64,000 nt of DNA, taken from NCBI GenBank assembly GCA_033002965.1, contig JAURVB010009619.1:1-64000 (forward strand). Reading direction: 5' to 3'. The position numbers and the translations under genes were made by a program. Shown piece by piece: positions 1 to 13,700 of this stretch. This stretch comes from Piper betle. Lineage: Eukaryota > Streptophyta > Magnoliopsida > Piperales > Piperaceae. Every line of letters begins with the position of its first letter. Position 1 is the first letter of the stretch. The notes beneath the pieces were generated by a model that worked only from the letters and a program-made list of their open reading frames with translations, made no database searches and had not been told where the DNA came from.

Positions 1-2100
1 TGATGGTCCAATATATGTAATGGTTATCATCTACTTTGGATTCCACTTGATATGCCATCCCAACAGATCAAGCTATGTTCAATGACTCCAATATGGCTGC
101 CGATCATGATCTGAATTAATATTAATACACCCAAGATGTCAGTACGTTGACATGCAGACAAGAGACTAAGAACAAACGAAACCGTGTTCAAGAATATTCG
201 CTGCATAGATAAACGTACCAAAAATGTGAACTTTTGCAAACCTCTGTTTTATTTAACTGCAACCAGCTTGATCTTACTTTGGTCTTGTCATCTTGAAAAT
301 TGAGCCAAGCACATATTTATTGTCTATAAAAAATATATTCATTAATTAGTATTGCAAATTCTTCCTCAATCACCCCACACCTCCCCCCAACGCCATGAAC
401 AGGTACAAACTAATGTTTTGAAGCTTCGAGTCATCTTCACGTGCTAATGATCAAGTAATCTGCTCCCACAACTAAATGAGAGCACAAGTTTAATTTATAA
501 ATTACACTCCACCTTCAGTTTTAATCTAAGGTAATCAAATATGAGGCATGAGGGACACTGTTTTATAGTGATTTTGTGTAACAAATATATGAGTACGACA
601 ACTAAGTACGATGAGTTCTCATGCATGGCTAACAAAAGTTGTATATCAGTAGATAAAAAATCATAAAACGTACTAGTCTTAGAAATAACTTATTGTTACC
701 TTGTAGGGTGTGACACATCAATGTCCCACCACACAATATTGCTGCTTTCACCAAAGCGCTAAAATACACAACAAAGATTGACAGCACCCATATTTTGTAC
801 ACACGAGAAATCAGATGCATGGTTTGCTAGATTGTATGATTTCGGGTTGAAAGTTGAAACCTCTGGAGAGAGATCCACGTGAATCGTTCAGAGATCTGAG
901 GCCCAAAGTACTCCCGTGAGCTTGCTTGTCGGGTGAAGTAATTTAGATCAAGATGCTGGATGACCACTCCCCCCCCCCTCTGTACATAATTTTTAAGGTT
1001 TGAGCAACAATGAGCATTTTTTTTTTATGAGGGAACAAAAATGTTTTACTTTTGAAGGATGAGTTCTAATTCATTATACGGAGATCATTTCCACAACTTA
1101 TAATGCACTTCTCAAAACTATCTTCACTAGCAAGCAAAACTTTCTTGTATGAAGTTAGCGAAATTAGCGAGAAAGAGCTACAAATTTAACGAAAATGAGT
1201 AATTTTCCAGGATCTCATGCAGGTAATCTGATGTTAGTTTGTTGATCACGAGGATACGATACTGTACAAGGCATGGTCAATACAATTTCCCAGTTTAAGG
1301 ATGAAGGACGTCTGAGAATTATTATTCTCAAAGAAGGAACTAGATCCTGTTCACTTGTTTTGGAGTTTTTGCACTTCGCCTTTCTTCTCGTGCTTCCACC
1401 CAATGGCGGTGCTAATATTTATCCAAATTTTTGTATGCAGCGATGTTATATAAAAGTGGCTTAATAACCTAGGTAATGAACCTGCAATTGTCTTTGAACT
1501 TTCAATTAATGTTTTGTCAATTGTCTTCGGTGATCAAGATCATCTATTAATTTCTGCCCCCGAAATTAGAGCATTGGCAACTACATGTATGGCTAGCTAT
1601 TTCCTCGAACGCCTTAATTGAACTAGAAGATCATTGATCACGAAAGGGAAATCTTCATCTGGTATTATTAGAGGGCAACTATTAGTTGATTCTTCTTTTC
1701 AGGAATAGGCGCCCAAATCCATCCAGAATTTACAAGACCAGGAGCACCAGGGAAAGCATAATAGAAGCAGCGCATTCGCTTTTGGAAAATCTAGAGCAAC
1801 TTTTACGTAACTGTAGCAAGGGTCAATAAGGGATGAGTGATCACTCAAAACAGCATCATGCCAAAGTAGTAGCAGACATGTTATAATAAGCTACAACCCT
1901 GAATGGAACACTACGTTTACAGTGACCATGAGCTCATAAGATTCTCCCGTTTTACAAGGAGAACAAACAAGAAATTACCAAGGCGAGCTCCCACAAAAAA
2001 TTACACCCAGCATTTACATGTTGCTTGCAAAGCAAAATCCCGCACCGGCAGACAACTTCATTGATAATTAACTAACCATGTTAGCAGGTCAATCATCTGC
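1..2100. other. intergenic, no gene recognised
   Basis: I see only short open frames without family features. Positions about 1056-1150 resemble 5618-5720 (shared words around 'taattcatta' and 'acggagatc'), so part of this stretch is a dispersed repeat of unknown class. The end of the interval probably contains the 3' UTR of the gene at 2126-2470. Confidence 0.5.
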
Positions 2101-2125
2101 TTAGGAGAGGGAACCACCGTTCCTG

Positions 2126-2470
2126 CTAAGAAGACTGGTAAGAGATCATGAACATGAGCAGAACCAGCAGAAGAGCCACTCCCCAAGGGGAGCTCCCAGC
2201 CCTGTGGAAGGAATCTCTTTCGGGAGCAGGAAATACGAAGGACACCCTCCTATCGTCGCTAGACTGCAACCAATGCACCGCCAGCAGCAGAACAAGGGGC
2301 GACAGTATGAGGTACATCTTGATCTGATCCACCACACTCTCTACCATCGACTCGTAGTTCACATACCACGAAAAGCCCAGAAACAGGAACATGATACCCA
2401 ACAAGAGACATAGGTGTAGTGGCAAAGGAGGGGACGATGAGCTGCTGCTTCCGTGATAGTAGTTGGCCAT
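2126..2470 (-). CDS. small plant-specific three-segment membrane protein, 114 aa
   Basis: Intact single-exon frame from ATG (2470) to TAG (2126). The N-terminus is a Ser/Pro-rich tail (residues 1-17). Three hydrophobic segments follow at about residues 18-38, 51-67 and 94-111. Between segments 2 and 3 lies a hydrophilic loop ending in RDSFHRAGSSPWGVA, a motif I recognise from a conserved family of uncharacterised plant membrane proteins of about this length. Composition, length and the position of the conserved motif next to the last segment support a real gene. Two overlapping frames here, one on each strand, are shadows. Function is unknown; location in a membrane is inferred from hydrophobicity only. 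The upstream neighbour is a (TA)13 tract at 2556-2581, probably in or near the leader. Confidence 0.8.
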   Translation of the reverse strand: MANYYHGSSSSSSPPLPLHLCLLLGIMFLFLGFSWYVNYESMVESVVDQIKMYLILSPLVLLLAVHWLQSSDDRRVSFVFPAPERDSFHRAGSSPWGVALLLVLLMFMISYQSS

Positions 2471-2555
2471 TTCACACCCGAGAAGCAGCTTTAGGACGCC
2501 GAGAAGAAGAGCTTAAATTTGTGGGGGGATTTGTTGAGCAATGGAAGTTCTCCCC

Positions 2556-2581
<26 letters not shown>
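2556..2581. repeat. (TA)n microsatellite
   Basis: Uninterrupted TA tract of about 26 bp, 86 bp upstream of the start codon of the membrane-protein gene on the minus strand. Confidence 0.95.
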
Positions 2582-2587
<6 letters not shown>

Positions 2588-2739
2588 AGTAGAAGGAGCA
2601 GATCGCCTGCATGTTGGGGATTGGCACCTTGGTGGACGATGGAAAGGCAACGGAGGCGGAGATCCAAGGGCGGTGGGGGTTAGGATTAATCTGGAGTGGG
2701 TGATCGGCCATTGAAAAAGTGACACATTGCACCGACCAT

Positions 2740-3515
2740 TTGATGGCTTCGTTTCTTAGGGAGGTGGAAATTGGGATTGATGAGTAAGAGAAAGCATAAA
2801 TTGATGTGTAAAGGGGTTAAGTTGGTCTTGTCATCTTTACATCGGGCTACTTATAAATGCAATTATTATTAGGATCCTAAAGTCATCCCGTCTGCTGTCA
2901 CTACCGATATCTTTTTAAAATTTAGAATAAAATATTTATATAAATCTAGATATAAAAAATATATTTATTCTAAAAATTGATTATAATGAGATAATTTCTA
3001 TTTATTTCTAATGGTGATTTATATTCTATCTATAAATTAATAATAATTTTTCTTAACCCCCTTTGCTTTTATTTTAGTATGAGTTTAAATAGAAATCAGT
3101 TTGGGATGGAATCAATATGTTAAAAAAGAGAGGAAATATCAGAAATAATCAAGTTTTAAATTATTCTTTCAAAAATAGTCAAAATTTTAAATTAGATCAT
3201 ATATAGCCATTTTTAAAAACTTTCATACCAATCATAGCTAAATCTCATTCTTTTTCATTCAATAACAAAAATACTCACAAAAACTCATTTTTATTAAGAT
3301 AAAGTAAATAATGAATAAAAATTATAATATCTATTAACTTCTTATATAAAAATAGAAAAAATAAGCTAATAAATAATGAATAGACACTAAAATTATATTA
3401 TTGATGAGGCAAAAAGCCAAAAGTGAAAAAAAATTTATTTTAACTTTTGGACCATTTAAATGTAAAAAATAAAAATAAAATAAAATATATAAATTTTGAG
3501 TGTTTGAAATTTTAA
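2740..3515. other. AT-rich intergenic, no gene recognised
   Basis: Mostly AT-rich sequence with long A/T runs from about 2920. No coding-like frame or recognised repeat boundary is visible. Confidence 0.5.
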
Positions 3516-3519
3516 TTTA

Positions 3520-4290
3520 AACTTGGTGGCCGGCAAAACCCACCAAAATATGCTGGCTCAAGATACTTGAGCCATGCTCCTATTTACCTGACACCGTTTT
3601 TCCTCTTTATGATGTCAAAACCCGGCTGCTCATTTCTACGTGGATAGAGGCGCTGCGACATGTACCAGTAGCTGTAAAACTGGAGGGTCTGCGTATTTGA
3701 TACCACATAATTAAATCATGCGTTTGCTTAATTTTTCATATCTGTTGGATTCCCTGTTTAGAGATCTGTTGTCATGGTAATATCAGCATTTGCAGGAAAC
3801 AGCGTAAAGGGATTCCTGACCCCATAATATCCGTATCCTGCAAATTAGAAGCAATGCGAGAAATCTCAGCAACAATTAACGTAATGAATATCAAACAGTT
3901 GATATATTATATGCATCAAACATATTTACCGTGAAGACGAAATTGTAACCCAACTCGAGAACTAGTCGTAAGAAGGCAAACCTCCCCCCCCCACATCCAT
4001 GTCAGGAAGTCATGATACATTTAACGCCTCTCAGGAGTAAAATCAACACCTTAGATTCGAAAATAGTAAGTGTGTTTGTGTGTAGACTTGCATCTCGCAA
4101 ATGACTTTTCATCCATTGCAATAATAACAAGGTGGTCAAGAAGCTCTTGCGTTCCTTCGCCAACGCGAAAACTTTCCAGGAAGTGATCTATGATGGAATT
4201 TGGAGCTGACCACGCTCGGTTAAGCGAGGTTACAATGAATGTTTTGTTAGGCATGGGTGCAGTCTTCAAGACATGAGCCAAGACAGCTCT
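3520..4290 (-). pseudogene. decayed nucleotide-diphospho-sugar transferase (At4g15970-like) pseudogene
   Basis: On the minus strand two former exons can be read. Exon X (4290 down to 3930) starts after a TTTGCAG-like acceptor type site and reads NKTFIVTSLNRAWSAPNS, then FLESFRVGEGTQELLDHLVI, typical of the family of putative glycosyltransferases represented by At4g15970. It then needs a frame change to reach GVDFTPERR, followed by a TAA stop and FLRLVLELGYNFVFT. Exon Y (3837 down to about 3520) begins DTDIM, loses one base, continues RNPFTLFPANADITMTTDL, meets more stops, then reads LQFYSYWYMSQRLYPRRNEQ and AYFGGFC. At least two frameshifts and several in-frame stops make it non-functional. 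The intervening 3838-3929 keeps GT-AG-like ends, so this is a decayed genomic copy and not a processed one. The N-terminal part of the family is not seen upstream. Confidence 0.75.
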
Positions 4291-4750
4291 CTGCTTCTAT
4301 ATTTGATAAACAAAACTCCTCTCATAAATTTTTAAGTACTACAAACATAGCAATAACAAATAGAACAGTATCTCCCTCAAGAAATTGAAACCAATCACTT
4401 TATAAAAAAAATGGACGTTTCACCGTCAAAACAAAATCTACTGATATATCACAGGGAGGCTCATCATATACATACAATATAGAAAAATATAAAGATTAAA
4501 GTAACCATAGAATAAACTCTATACCCATAATTAGCATATAGGCAATAAAAAAATATTGCTCATTACCGGTATTTTTCTCTTATACACCGATAGTGTTGTC
4601 ATCATACGATGAATGTGAGAAGACATGTAATTACATGGGGAATCGTAAAGACATGAAGTTATTCTGTACAAGGAATTCGAGATGAATTATTGAAGACAAT
4701 GAGTATTTAATATTTGGCTCTTCGTATCTATAAGGTTGGTTTTCTTTTCC

Positions 4751-4771
4751 TATATATATATATATATATAG
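4751..4771. repeat. (TA)n microsatellite
   Basis: About ten TA units at the edge of the LTR-like remnant. Confidence 0.9.
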
Positions 4772-4779
4772 TTCTATTG

Positions 4780-5316
4780 TGTGTAATTGAGCTGAATAGA
4801 AGTATAATTTGAAGAGTGTGTGATATACAATGAGGCTCTCCTTCTCTCTCTTAGAGGAGGGAGAACCTCTCCTTATAGTATACTTACTTTGTCCGATGAG
4901 TGTTCCCAATTAGATGTATATCCCTCTTAGAGGTTATTTTTAATGCAATTAGAGATTATTCTTAATGCACTTAGATGTATATCCTAGTTAGAGATTATTC
5001 TTAATTATTCTTAATTAGAGTGTGTTCTAGAGGTGGAATAATTGGAGTGTGTTCAGAGGTTGATTGTATTCCTAATTGGGGTGATGTGTATCTTAGTTAG
5101 AAATTAATTCTAATTGGAGTGTGTTTCAGTTAGAGTTTAAATGTGTATCGGCTTTGTCTACCCATTATTTGATTACAGTGGATGGTTTGTGGTTTCCCTT
5201 CTATTTTGAAGGTTCCACATTAAATTTTTATGTCATCTATCTTTTATTCTTTATTGGTTGGTCTTGTCACACACTAACATTGTGTTTGGTTATTTTATAT
5301 GTTAAAAACCCTAACA
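4780..5316 (-). mobile_element. LTR-like remnant (possibly Copia-type), solo and degenerate
   Basis: Read on the minus strand this begins TGTTAGGG at 5316, passes through a run of related short direct repeats (variants of 'taattagagtgtgttc' at about 4900-5130) and continues into a promoter-like stretch with 'tactataaggagag' near 4880 and CT/GA-rich sequence. TGTT starts and this organisation are typical of Copia LTRs, but I cannot find the CA end, a target duplication or a partner LTR, so this is tentative. Confidence 0.3.
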
Positions 5317-7787
5317 GATAGAAAGGGAAGAAGATATATACAAATATGAAGATCGCCGGTAGAAGCAGTGGCCAGAATGATTTGATTCTATTGAAACCCA
5401 GCATAATTGAATTAAAGAAACTCGCTTAATTAATACGGTAAGGAAGAACAAATTAAACATTCGTATAATAGCGTAAGTGTTCACTTAATTAATGTTACAG
5501 AACTGAAGGACGGAAAAATATTTGCCCCATTTCTGTTCCCTCGTCTTCGTCGTACTCAAAAAACGAGAAATAGCATTATCAGTACGTTACAAATCAATAT
5601 TGCATTATATTTGACTTTTGAAGTATTGGCTATAATTCATTAAACGGAGATCTACACAGCCGATAATGAAGTTCTTGAGGCTTTCTTATCTTGTAAGCAA
5701 ATTATTCTTGTTTATGATCTGTAAAAAGAGAGCATAAAATTAAGATTTATTGTTAGAGGCACAGTTAAAAGCGCGTATTTAAAATAATATTGCTGCTTCC
5801 ATTCAGTAGTTTCTTTGCCGATAAATTATTCTTAAAGGTCACAATGAACCAAATGCGTCTCCACTGTTAACGAATAAGTTTCTCCGATTTATTAGACTTA
5901 AAAAATTCACTTTTTTGGTGAATCACAAAAGCAATTTTTTTGACGATATTTTATCTCAGGGAGAACAATTAGAGACACGTTGCAATCATATTCTTATAGT
6001 CTATTTTTAAAACAAAAGGGTAATAGTATTCCGATCATCCTCCAGCATGTTATCAAAAATAATTCTCAAATATTTGCTTTGAAAGTATTTTGATGCAAAC
6101 ATAAGATTTCTTCTGCGTCTATTTCAAAAACAAACTTGGCATATTTTAGAGTTGATGAGAGTTACTTGCCGGAACAAGAACTATGATATAATTGAGGTAA
6201 CGTTATAATTCAGGTAACCTTATGCTATTTGCAGACTATGGATTATGTTGATGAAGTTTAGCCCAAGAAGCATAGTTGGAGACTATTTCTCAAGCTATTT
6301 GATGTTGTTCTCCATAATTTATTGCATGCCCTCTTTTGAGTGGATTGTCAACTCATAGTCTAAGCGTTTCACAGTGATTCCTCTTTGGTATTGCGTTCTC
6401 TACTGGCTATGTTGGATAGTCTAATCCTCGTCTGTTAAAATTGTTTATCTTAGGACTCTAGCGAGAAAAAGTGCTGGCTAACTTTCTTGCGAGAATAGCT
6501 GCTAATTCACTTTCTATGTACTACAGTATCTGAGTTAGTTTAATATTATCTAGATTTGATGCCTTGAAAAATTTTTAAAAAAATTAATAAAATTTTACAT
6601 GATATGACATAAAATATGTTTTTTTTAAAGAAAAATTACAAACTAAAAAAAATTCCTTATGCGGCAAATTTCATGATGAAGGAATAAGGGTAATCAATCG
6701 GAGAAAAATACAAAGCAGTTCTCTAAAAAAAATACTTATTTAGATTAACTTACTAATTTAGAGTTTCATGTCGAATGAAATGTCTTAAGGTTGTTATAAA
6801 ATGTCATTAACCACTAAAACAAGGAAATGACATCTTTATTAACATTTTGTTTGTAGGAAACAAGGGAAAAGAAGTGACATCTTTATTAATATTTTGTTTG
6901 TAAGAAATAGTGGAGAAGGGTTTAGAGTTATTTATTTATGAAGGATTAAGAACTTTTAAAAATGGGTCTCCAAAAATTCATTGATAAAATAGGTGAGGAT
7001 TCAAATTTTTTAATGATTTTTTTGCCAAAAATTAAATTTATCCCTTGTTTGAAAGAAAAAAAATGTATATGACATCATTCTCCCTTTCTCCGCTTCCTTT
7101 TATTTATTGTGAAAACAATAATTGTGAATGAGATTTCTACCAAGATGGAAAACATACATCCTTTTCTCGTAATTTTTTCCAAACCAAACAAATAAAATTG
7201 TGCAAAAATATATATTTCTCCCGCTTTCTTTATCTTTCTCTCACTCCAAACAAATCCTAAAAAAATTAATAAGAAAAATAATTTTTTTTCCTTTCTTTTT
7301 ATTTTCTTCCTCATCTCTACTTCCTTTTATTTTCTCACTCTCCAACTCTAGGTTATAGTATCGCTGTTTGACAAACACCAACCTTTGTAAGAGTCAAATT
7401 TTAAGATATTTACAAATTACATTATTATTTAATAACAAAAATGTGTTCAACGCTCCGTCAAATTACCTGTTACACGGGAGATGTTACATACCACAACTCC
7501 TACTTGCTCAAATAAAACATGTCGAATCCACACACTGACATTATTTTACAAGCAATTGGCAGTCCCTCGTACACTCAGACACCCACTCACACACAAACCA
7601 TCTAGCCAAGGAGACTACACATTTTCAATCAATATGCCACTTTACATGTAAAACATACAAAAGACGGACTTTTCCAGGCAATTGAGACTTGCGGGATCCA
7701 ATCAAAATAACCTACATATGATGCACATTGAAACTGGTTTCTACACTATGCATCATCCAAAAATAAGTGCACTGCCTCCGAGCCCTG
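5317..7787. other. AT-rich intergenic, downstream of kinesin gene
   Basis: No coding-like frame recognised. Includes the dispersed-repeat copy at 5618-5720 that matches 1056-1150, and A/T-rich runs at 6560-7330. The part nearest 7787 should contain the kinesin 3' UTR. Confidence 0.5.
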
Positions 7788-10700
7788 TCACAATTCACAC
7801 AACTTACCATTCTCAACTTCTACCCCGCTGGAATTCTTTAATTGAGCAACAAGAACCCACATATTAGCAAGTTCATTCTCAAGGTAAGCTTCTCTTTGTT
7901 TGGATTCTTGGAACTTCTTCTGAAGTTCTGCCTCTCTTTGTTCCTTTTCTAAAAGTGCAGACTCATAAGAAAGCTCTCTCTCTTGGCTAAGAGCAAGCTC
8001 CCGTTTGATATCAGTGGCAGAATTTGACTGGTTTTGCCGTCTGTGATTCACTTCTCGTCGACCATTTCTGATTACATTTCCCACCTTCCGCTGGGGTGCA
8101 TTTCTTTGCTGTGCTATCTCAGCAGTAAGTTTTTCGTTTTGGTTCATAAGCTTGGCAACCTCTTCTGACAAGGCTTTCAACTCCACTGCTGCAGCGGAGG
8201 CCAATTCTTTGGCATATGAGCTTTCCTCTGCTAACTTCTGATTCCTCACTTGTAACTGTTCTTTCTCTTCGCATAGTGTAAGCACTCTTCGCTTCAATTC
8301 ATCAACCTCTGATGTCTTTTCAATAAGAATAAGATACATTACAAACTTCACTACACAAATAAATGTTAAAACATAAAGGTAGAACTCAAGACCTGGGCTA
8401 TCATTATAACCAACTGCACTGTAAAAACTTAGAATCATTAGTCTGATTCTACTGCTTGGGCATAATTGGGTTCTTCTGGAAGTTTATGTCAAAAAAGTCA
8501 TACCCATAATCAAACACTGAAACCAAGAAAAAGACCACTACCTGAGCATGCCGAGTCCATTCATCAGAAATGTTACTGGAGAAAACATCTCTATTCTCAT
8601 CATATGAATCCACTACTTTTCGTAATGAATTTGAATTTTCTAATTCAAAGGCTCGGGAAAGTTGTTCCTTTAAAGAAACAACAGTTTCCTGCAACCTTTC
8701 ACATTCAACAACCTAATAGGAAAGCAGGGAATGGATGCAAAGATGTTATTGGAAATAAATCATAACTTATTAAACAATTTTATATAAAATAATATCTAAC
8801 CTTCTGTTGCAACTGCTCTTGCATAACTCTATTATCAGCACTCTTCACCTAAAAGAAACAAAGATACAAATTGAGAAAATATTATCTGGCATATTCTGCA
8901 GTTATTACTGATTCTCAAAGTTGAGCCTACTTGAGCCTACTTTTTTCAAATATGGTTATCAAATTTCCCCAAGAAATTGAGATTCTGGTTCTCTGTAAGC
9001 TACTCAGGATATTAAACATGTGATGATATGGCACAAAATATTTTTTATGGCATTCATTTTTTGGCAATCCATTTAATGCATTTTATGTAAATGCAGGAAA
9101 GAGTTGACCATCTTCCTACAAAACTTAGTAAAAACATGCATCGTTCTGAAAAAGGTCACCTCCAGCTCAAAAGACTTCTCATTTAATTGAGCCATCAATT
9201 CGGTATAAGGCTGCAAGGCATAATAATTTCTACTTAGTAGACAAATCAGAACCAATATGAAACGTTTGGCTTTGAAGATTATAACAAGGTCCTATCACCT
9301 GAGGTGCCTCCAATTCATCCGCCTTGCCCTCGTGTGATAATGCTGAGGCTGCCATGTGCTTTTCAAGAAGAATTATTTGCTCATTCTTCATCCTTATTTC
9401 CTCATTTAACTTTGCAACTTCCATCTACAAAACCGAAAATGAGCTCAGCCACTCTCATTCATGCAAAAAGGAAAAAAGAAAGAGTTCCAATATAAATTAG
9501 TACTTGAATTTGCTCCTTTTTAGGATTATTCATGGCCTCTTCTGACAAGCGTTTTAAGGCACTTGTCTGTAAAGCAACTTCTCCAGAGAGTATCTTTATT
9601 TGCTCTTGTAGCAGATCAACATGATCAATGGTTTTTAAGGTAGTCTAACATCAGACGAGAGAAGTTATAAAATATTAGCCATTAAAACTCCAAAAATAGC
9701 GCCTATAAATAAAGCTAAAACAAAACATATTCAATTAAATAAAATCTTGGATAAAAGTGATACAATCAATTACAATAGTGGTACAACATTGCAATCAGAA
9801 ACACCGACAGAAATTATTCATTTATGGCATTTGTACACCACCTTATTTTTACTTTTTCAATATTGCATTGGGCATCCTCATCCCAAAGCGAGCAACTCAA
9901 TGCTCCAATAATACACATAACATAACAATATATACACTTCTCCATAAACAAAGAAAAAAACAACGATAGCGACACTTGGAGTAAGACTTCAACTCTGGTT
10001 ACATTGCATATTTTCTAATCAAAGATGATATAAAAGCTTTCGTATAAGAAGGAAACAACACACATACCAGAGGCATCTCTTGCTCTGAAAAATTATTTGC
10101 TGATTCTGCTCTGTCATGTGCAACTTCCAGTATAATGTCAGCAGAGGGACTGCTCTCAGTGATCAGAGAATTGGAAATCCTAGAATCTATTTGATCATTT
10201 ACACTCTCTGCCACCCGAGTTGATGATGTTACAGCTGATCTTGTTCCACTTGACTTGTCCCCGTCACTTCCACCACTCTCTCTTTTCTACAAACATAGTG
10301 CTCATATTAGACACTTGCAAAGAAACAAATAATTTTACCTGACAATATTTTCACATTATTGATTTCAGGAGGCAAAAACAATACGACATACAAGAGGGCT
10401 GCCAAAATAGAAGAACTGACCACACCAAAGAACACATTTTTGTTATTAAGCAAAAATCTTTTATACTCAAACTAGAACTAAGACTATAAGTTAAATTATC
10501 AGATACCATTTATGAGCTTCAAGGCCAACATTTGCTTTAAAATTTGAAAGATTTTTATAGGCAATTTTATCAGCGCCTTAATATTTCCCACATTTATACA
10601 GCATTTCCAGTTTCTTGCCGCAGCCATGAAGAAAATATGATCCACCAGCTTTCTAAAAGGAATTAAGGTCAAGCCTAGGCTGAATAAGAGTTGAAAAACA

Positions 10701-13700
10701 ACATATACAGATTGGTTGAGAAATTGTTTTCTAGTATTATTGTCACTATAAAATTGATTGTTGTGGTGCATACCCGCACTTTAAACCAATTTAACAGTCC
10801 TTGTTTTCTTCCCTTTTTATCCTCCTTTGAAGAATCGCCAGCAGGTTCGCCACTTCCCTCTGGGGAAAAGCACCTATCAAAGTTCTCGTCGTCCATAATC
10901 AACTCTCGCCTTCTGTGGGGAAGGTATGCAAGCTGCATGTAACAAATAAATTCAGATAAAGAAATACATAATAGTTTCATGACATATAATATAACATAAT
11001 AAATAGATTAAATGGTTGTAAGAAATTGAATCAAAAAATCAACAGTAACTGACCTCCTCCTCTCCAAAAGAATGCCTTCTTCTATGAACAGGACGTTGAG
11101 GGAAACGGGATGATTGGGAAGTTTTTGTTGATACTAGAATTAATTTGGTTAGTCGCTGAATCCTCTCCAACAAAGCAGCTTTGGCATCCTCTTCTTCTTC
11201 CAGCCTCGATTGAAGCTTGAATTGCCCATCTTCCAACTTGTAGAAGTTACATCATAGAATGTAGTCAGCTTATGTCCATTCCTAGATAAGTACTATAATA
11301 TAAAAGGGATAGGCTGGTGCACAAAGGCTCCTCCACATGTGTGCAGTCCATAATATGGTCGGACTATAAGGGCCTATTGTAGCAGGCTTACCTTACATTT
11401 TGCAAGAGGCTAATTGCACCACTTAAACCCATGACAACTAAGTCACACAATTAGTTGCATCACGGCTCCCCTTCATGATTATTACAATGTAAATGACGTA
11501 AAAAACTTTTTGATAAAAAAGGTAATATTTAAATATTTATGATTCATTTATATCCCTCAATAATAAACAACAAACACCAAAAACAAAATGAACTGGATGT
11601 TCTTGTGTTCAGTGTTGAAAAGGTCAAGATTTCAGCAGATAGAATTCATAATTGCCATCTATATACCTTTTGCTTTAAGATAATGATATCATCATCTCCC
11701 ACATCTTTGTGAGGTGGAATAGCAACAATACCCCTTTTTAATTGCTCAAGCTCCTCCTTCAAAACTCGGATTTCATGCTGATATTTCTTGATCAAAGATT
11801 TCTCATCAAGTATCTACAATAAAAAATAGTAACCCAGAATAATAACTATGTAGCAGCCAAAGAAAACTTCAAATGTATAGAACATACTTTATTCTGGGAT
11901 GCTTGAATCTCGATATGTTTAGCACGATGAGCAAATTTCAAGGTATTGTGTGTCTCTTCAGAGTTACTTGAAGATGGGGTAACCGTACAGATTAGCTGAA
12001 GACACCATCAAAATTAGAGATTTGGTGAATATTGAATATAAAATTTAAAAGTTTTATCTGTATAACATGTAGGTAGCAAATCAGAGAATAAAAATAAAAA
12101 ATTGCATCCCTTAAAATGTATAAGGAAAGATGAACTCACAGAGACACGCCCGTGGCCACTTAATGATGACTGAAGTAGCCTGGTGAGTTTAGAATCTCTA
12201 TATGGTATATGGGAAGCTTTCCCATCAGTTAACTTTGCAATGACCTGCATAATATCAGCATGCATAGGAATAATACAAGCAAAAACCAAGTAGCAAATAG
12301 AAAAGGTAATCGGCTAATTGCTGACAAATAAAGATGCGCACTGGAGTTTCTTTTTAACTATAAATAAGAGGATTGTGTTATTTAATGTTATAGCTTCATT
12401 CAAATATGATATTCAGACAAAGATGACTAATTATCCGCCCATTCAATATTTGCAACTTAGTAATGACTACAACGACCTTTTATCTAGTCTCAGAAAGGGA
12501 AACTGATTCAGTTTTCTTCACCATGTTATTATATAAAAAATGGTGGGATAAAAAACACAGAGCTATTTTTTTTCAGTGAATCGATTAAAGTAATTATCCA
12601 AAGCTTCAAAGTTCAAACTTTGCATTTTGCTAACATCAGGGGAAGAGAAGACTCATTGAAAAGTTTCAAAGACTTGAGCCCGTACAGGAGCCATTATAAG
12701 AATACACTCAACATATAGTTAGCATATATAGATCAAAGAAGAATTGTTGGGGAAGGTAGGTTCAACCTCTCACAGATTTCAGTAAAAGTCTACATTTAAT
12801 AACATAGGAAAAGGGGTATAAAATAAGAGATACATGATGATCTTACAGTTCCAAGAGTTAGCAGACTTTTGTTGATGTAAGATCCCTCCTTTCTTCGAAC
12901 ACCAGTTGTTTCAGCCTTTGAGCTTTCAGAACCTGCCAGATCGATGAGGTTCTGCAGGTATAAGTAGAATACCACCACATATAAGAAACTGGAATAACCA
13001 GTATTTTGACAAGAAAATTAACAAATTCCTATAGATAAAAGGTAATCCAAAGAAAAAGACAGGAAGCATCCAATTACTAGTCCACCTTGACATTCAATAG
13101 TTGATCCAAATTTTGCAGCTTAAATTGGCAATAAAGGTAATATCTTACCAATTGTGACAAGTTCACAGCTTCTCCATGAGAATTTTCACAAGGGCTACTC
13201 TCTATGGTCTGTAAACAATATATCCAAGGGGAAAAAGAGTTCAAAAAAATGTTAGAAATAGACGCATTTCATAATTATATAAAAAAAATTATCTTCATGC
13301 TACATAATGAAAATAAAATAAAATAACTAAAATTCATCCGGCAAAAGGGTAGGTGATTGTTCCCAAGGTACTATCAGACCTGATGAAATAGTACAAGCAA
13401 ATAAGGAATGGTGTTGATACTTTTAAGCGCACACAACAATTACATGACATGAAATATCTAACCTAAAACTAAATTCTTTAATTCAAGTGTGTAACCAAGT
13501 GCTCAAGTTCCACACAGGCGTGATAAAATCAAACTCCATGTCACATAAATTAAGAAGAAAGGTCCATGTCCGCAACCACAGTTACTTGGGACATGATAGA
13601 TGATGATGACAATGATACGTAAAGATAACATATTTGCATGACAATTTATGTTAAACAAATTAACAAAAAGTCAGGTTAAAAATTAAATGAATTTCTTTTT

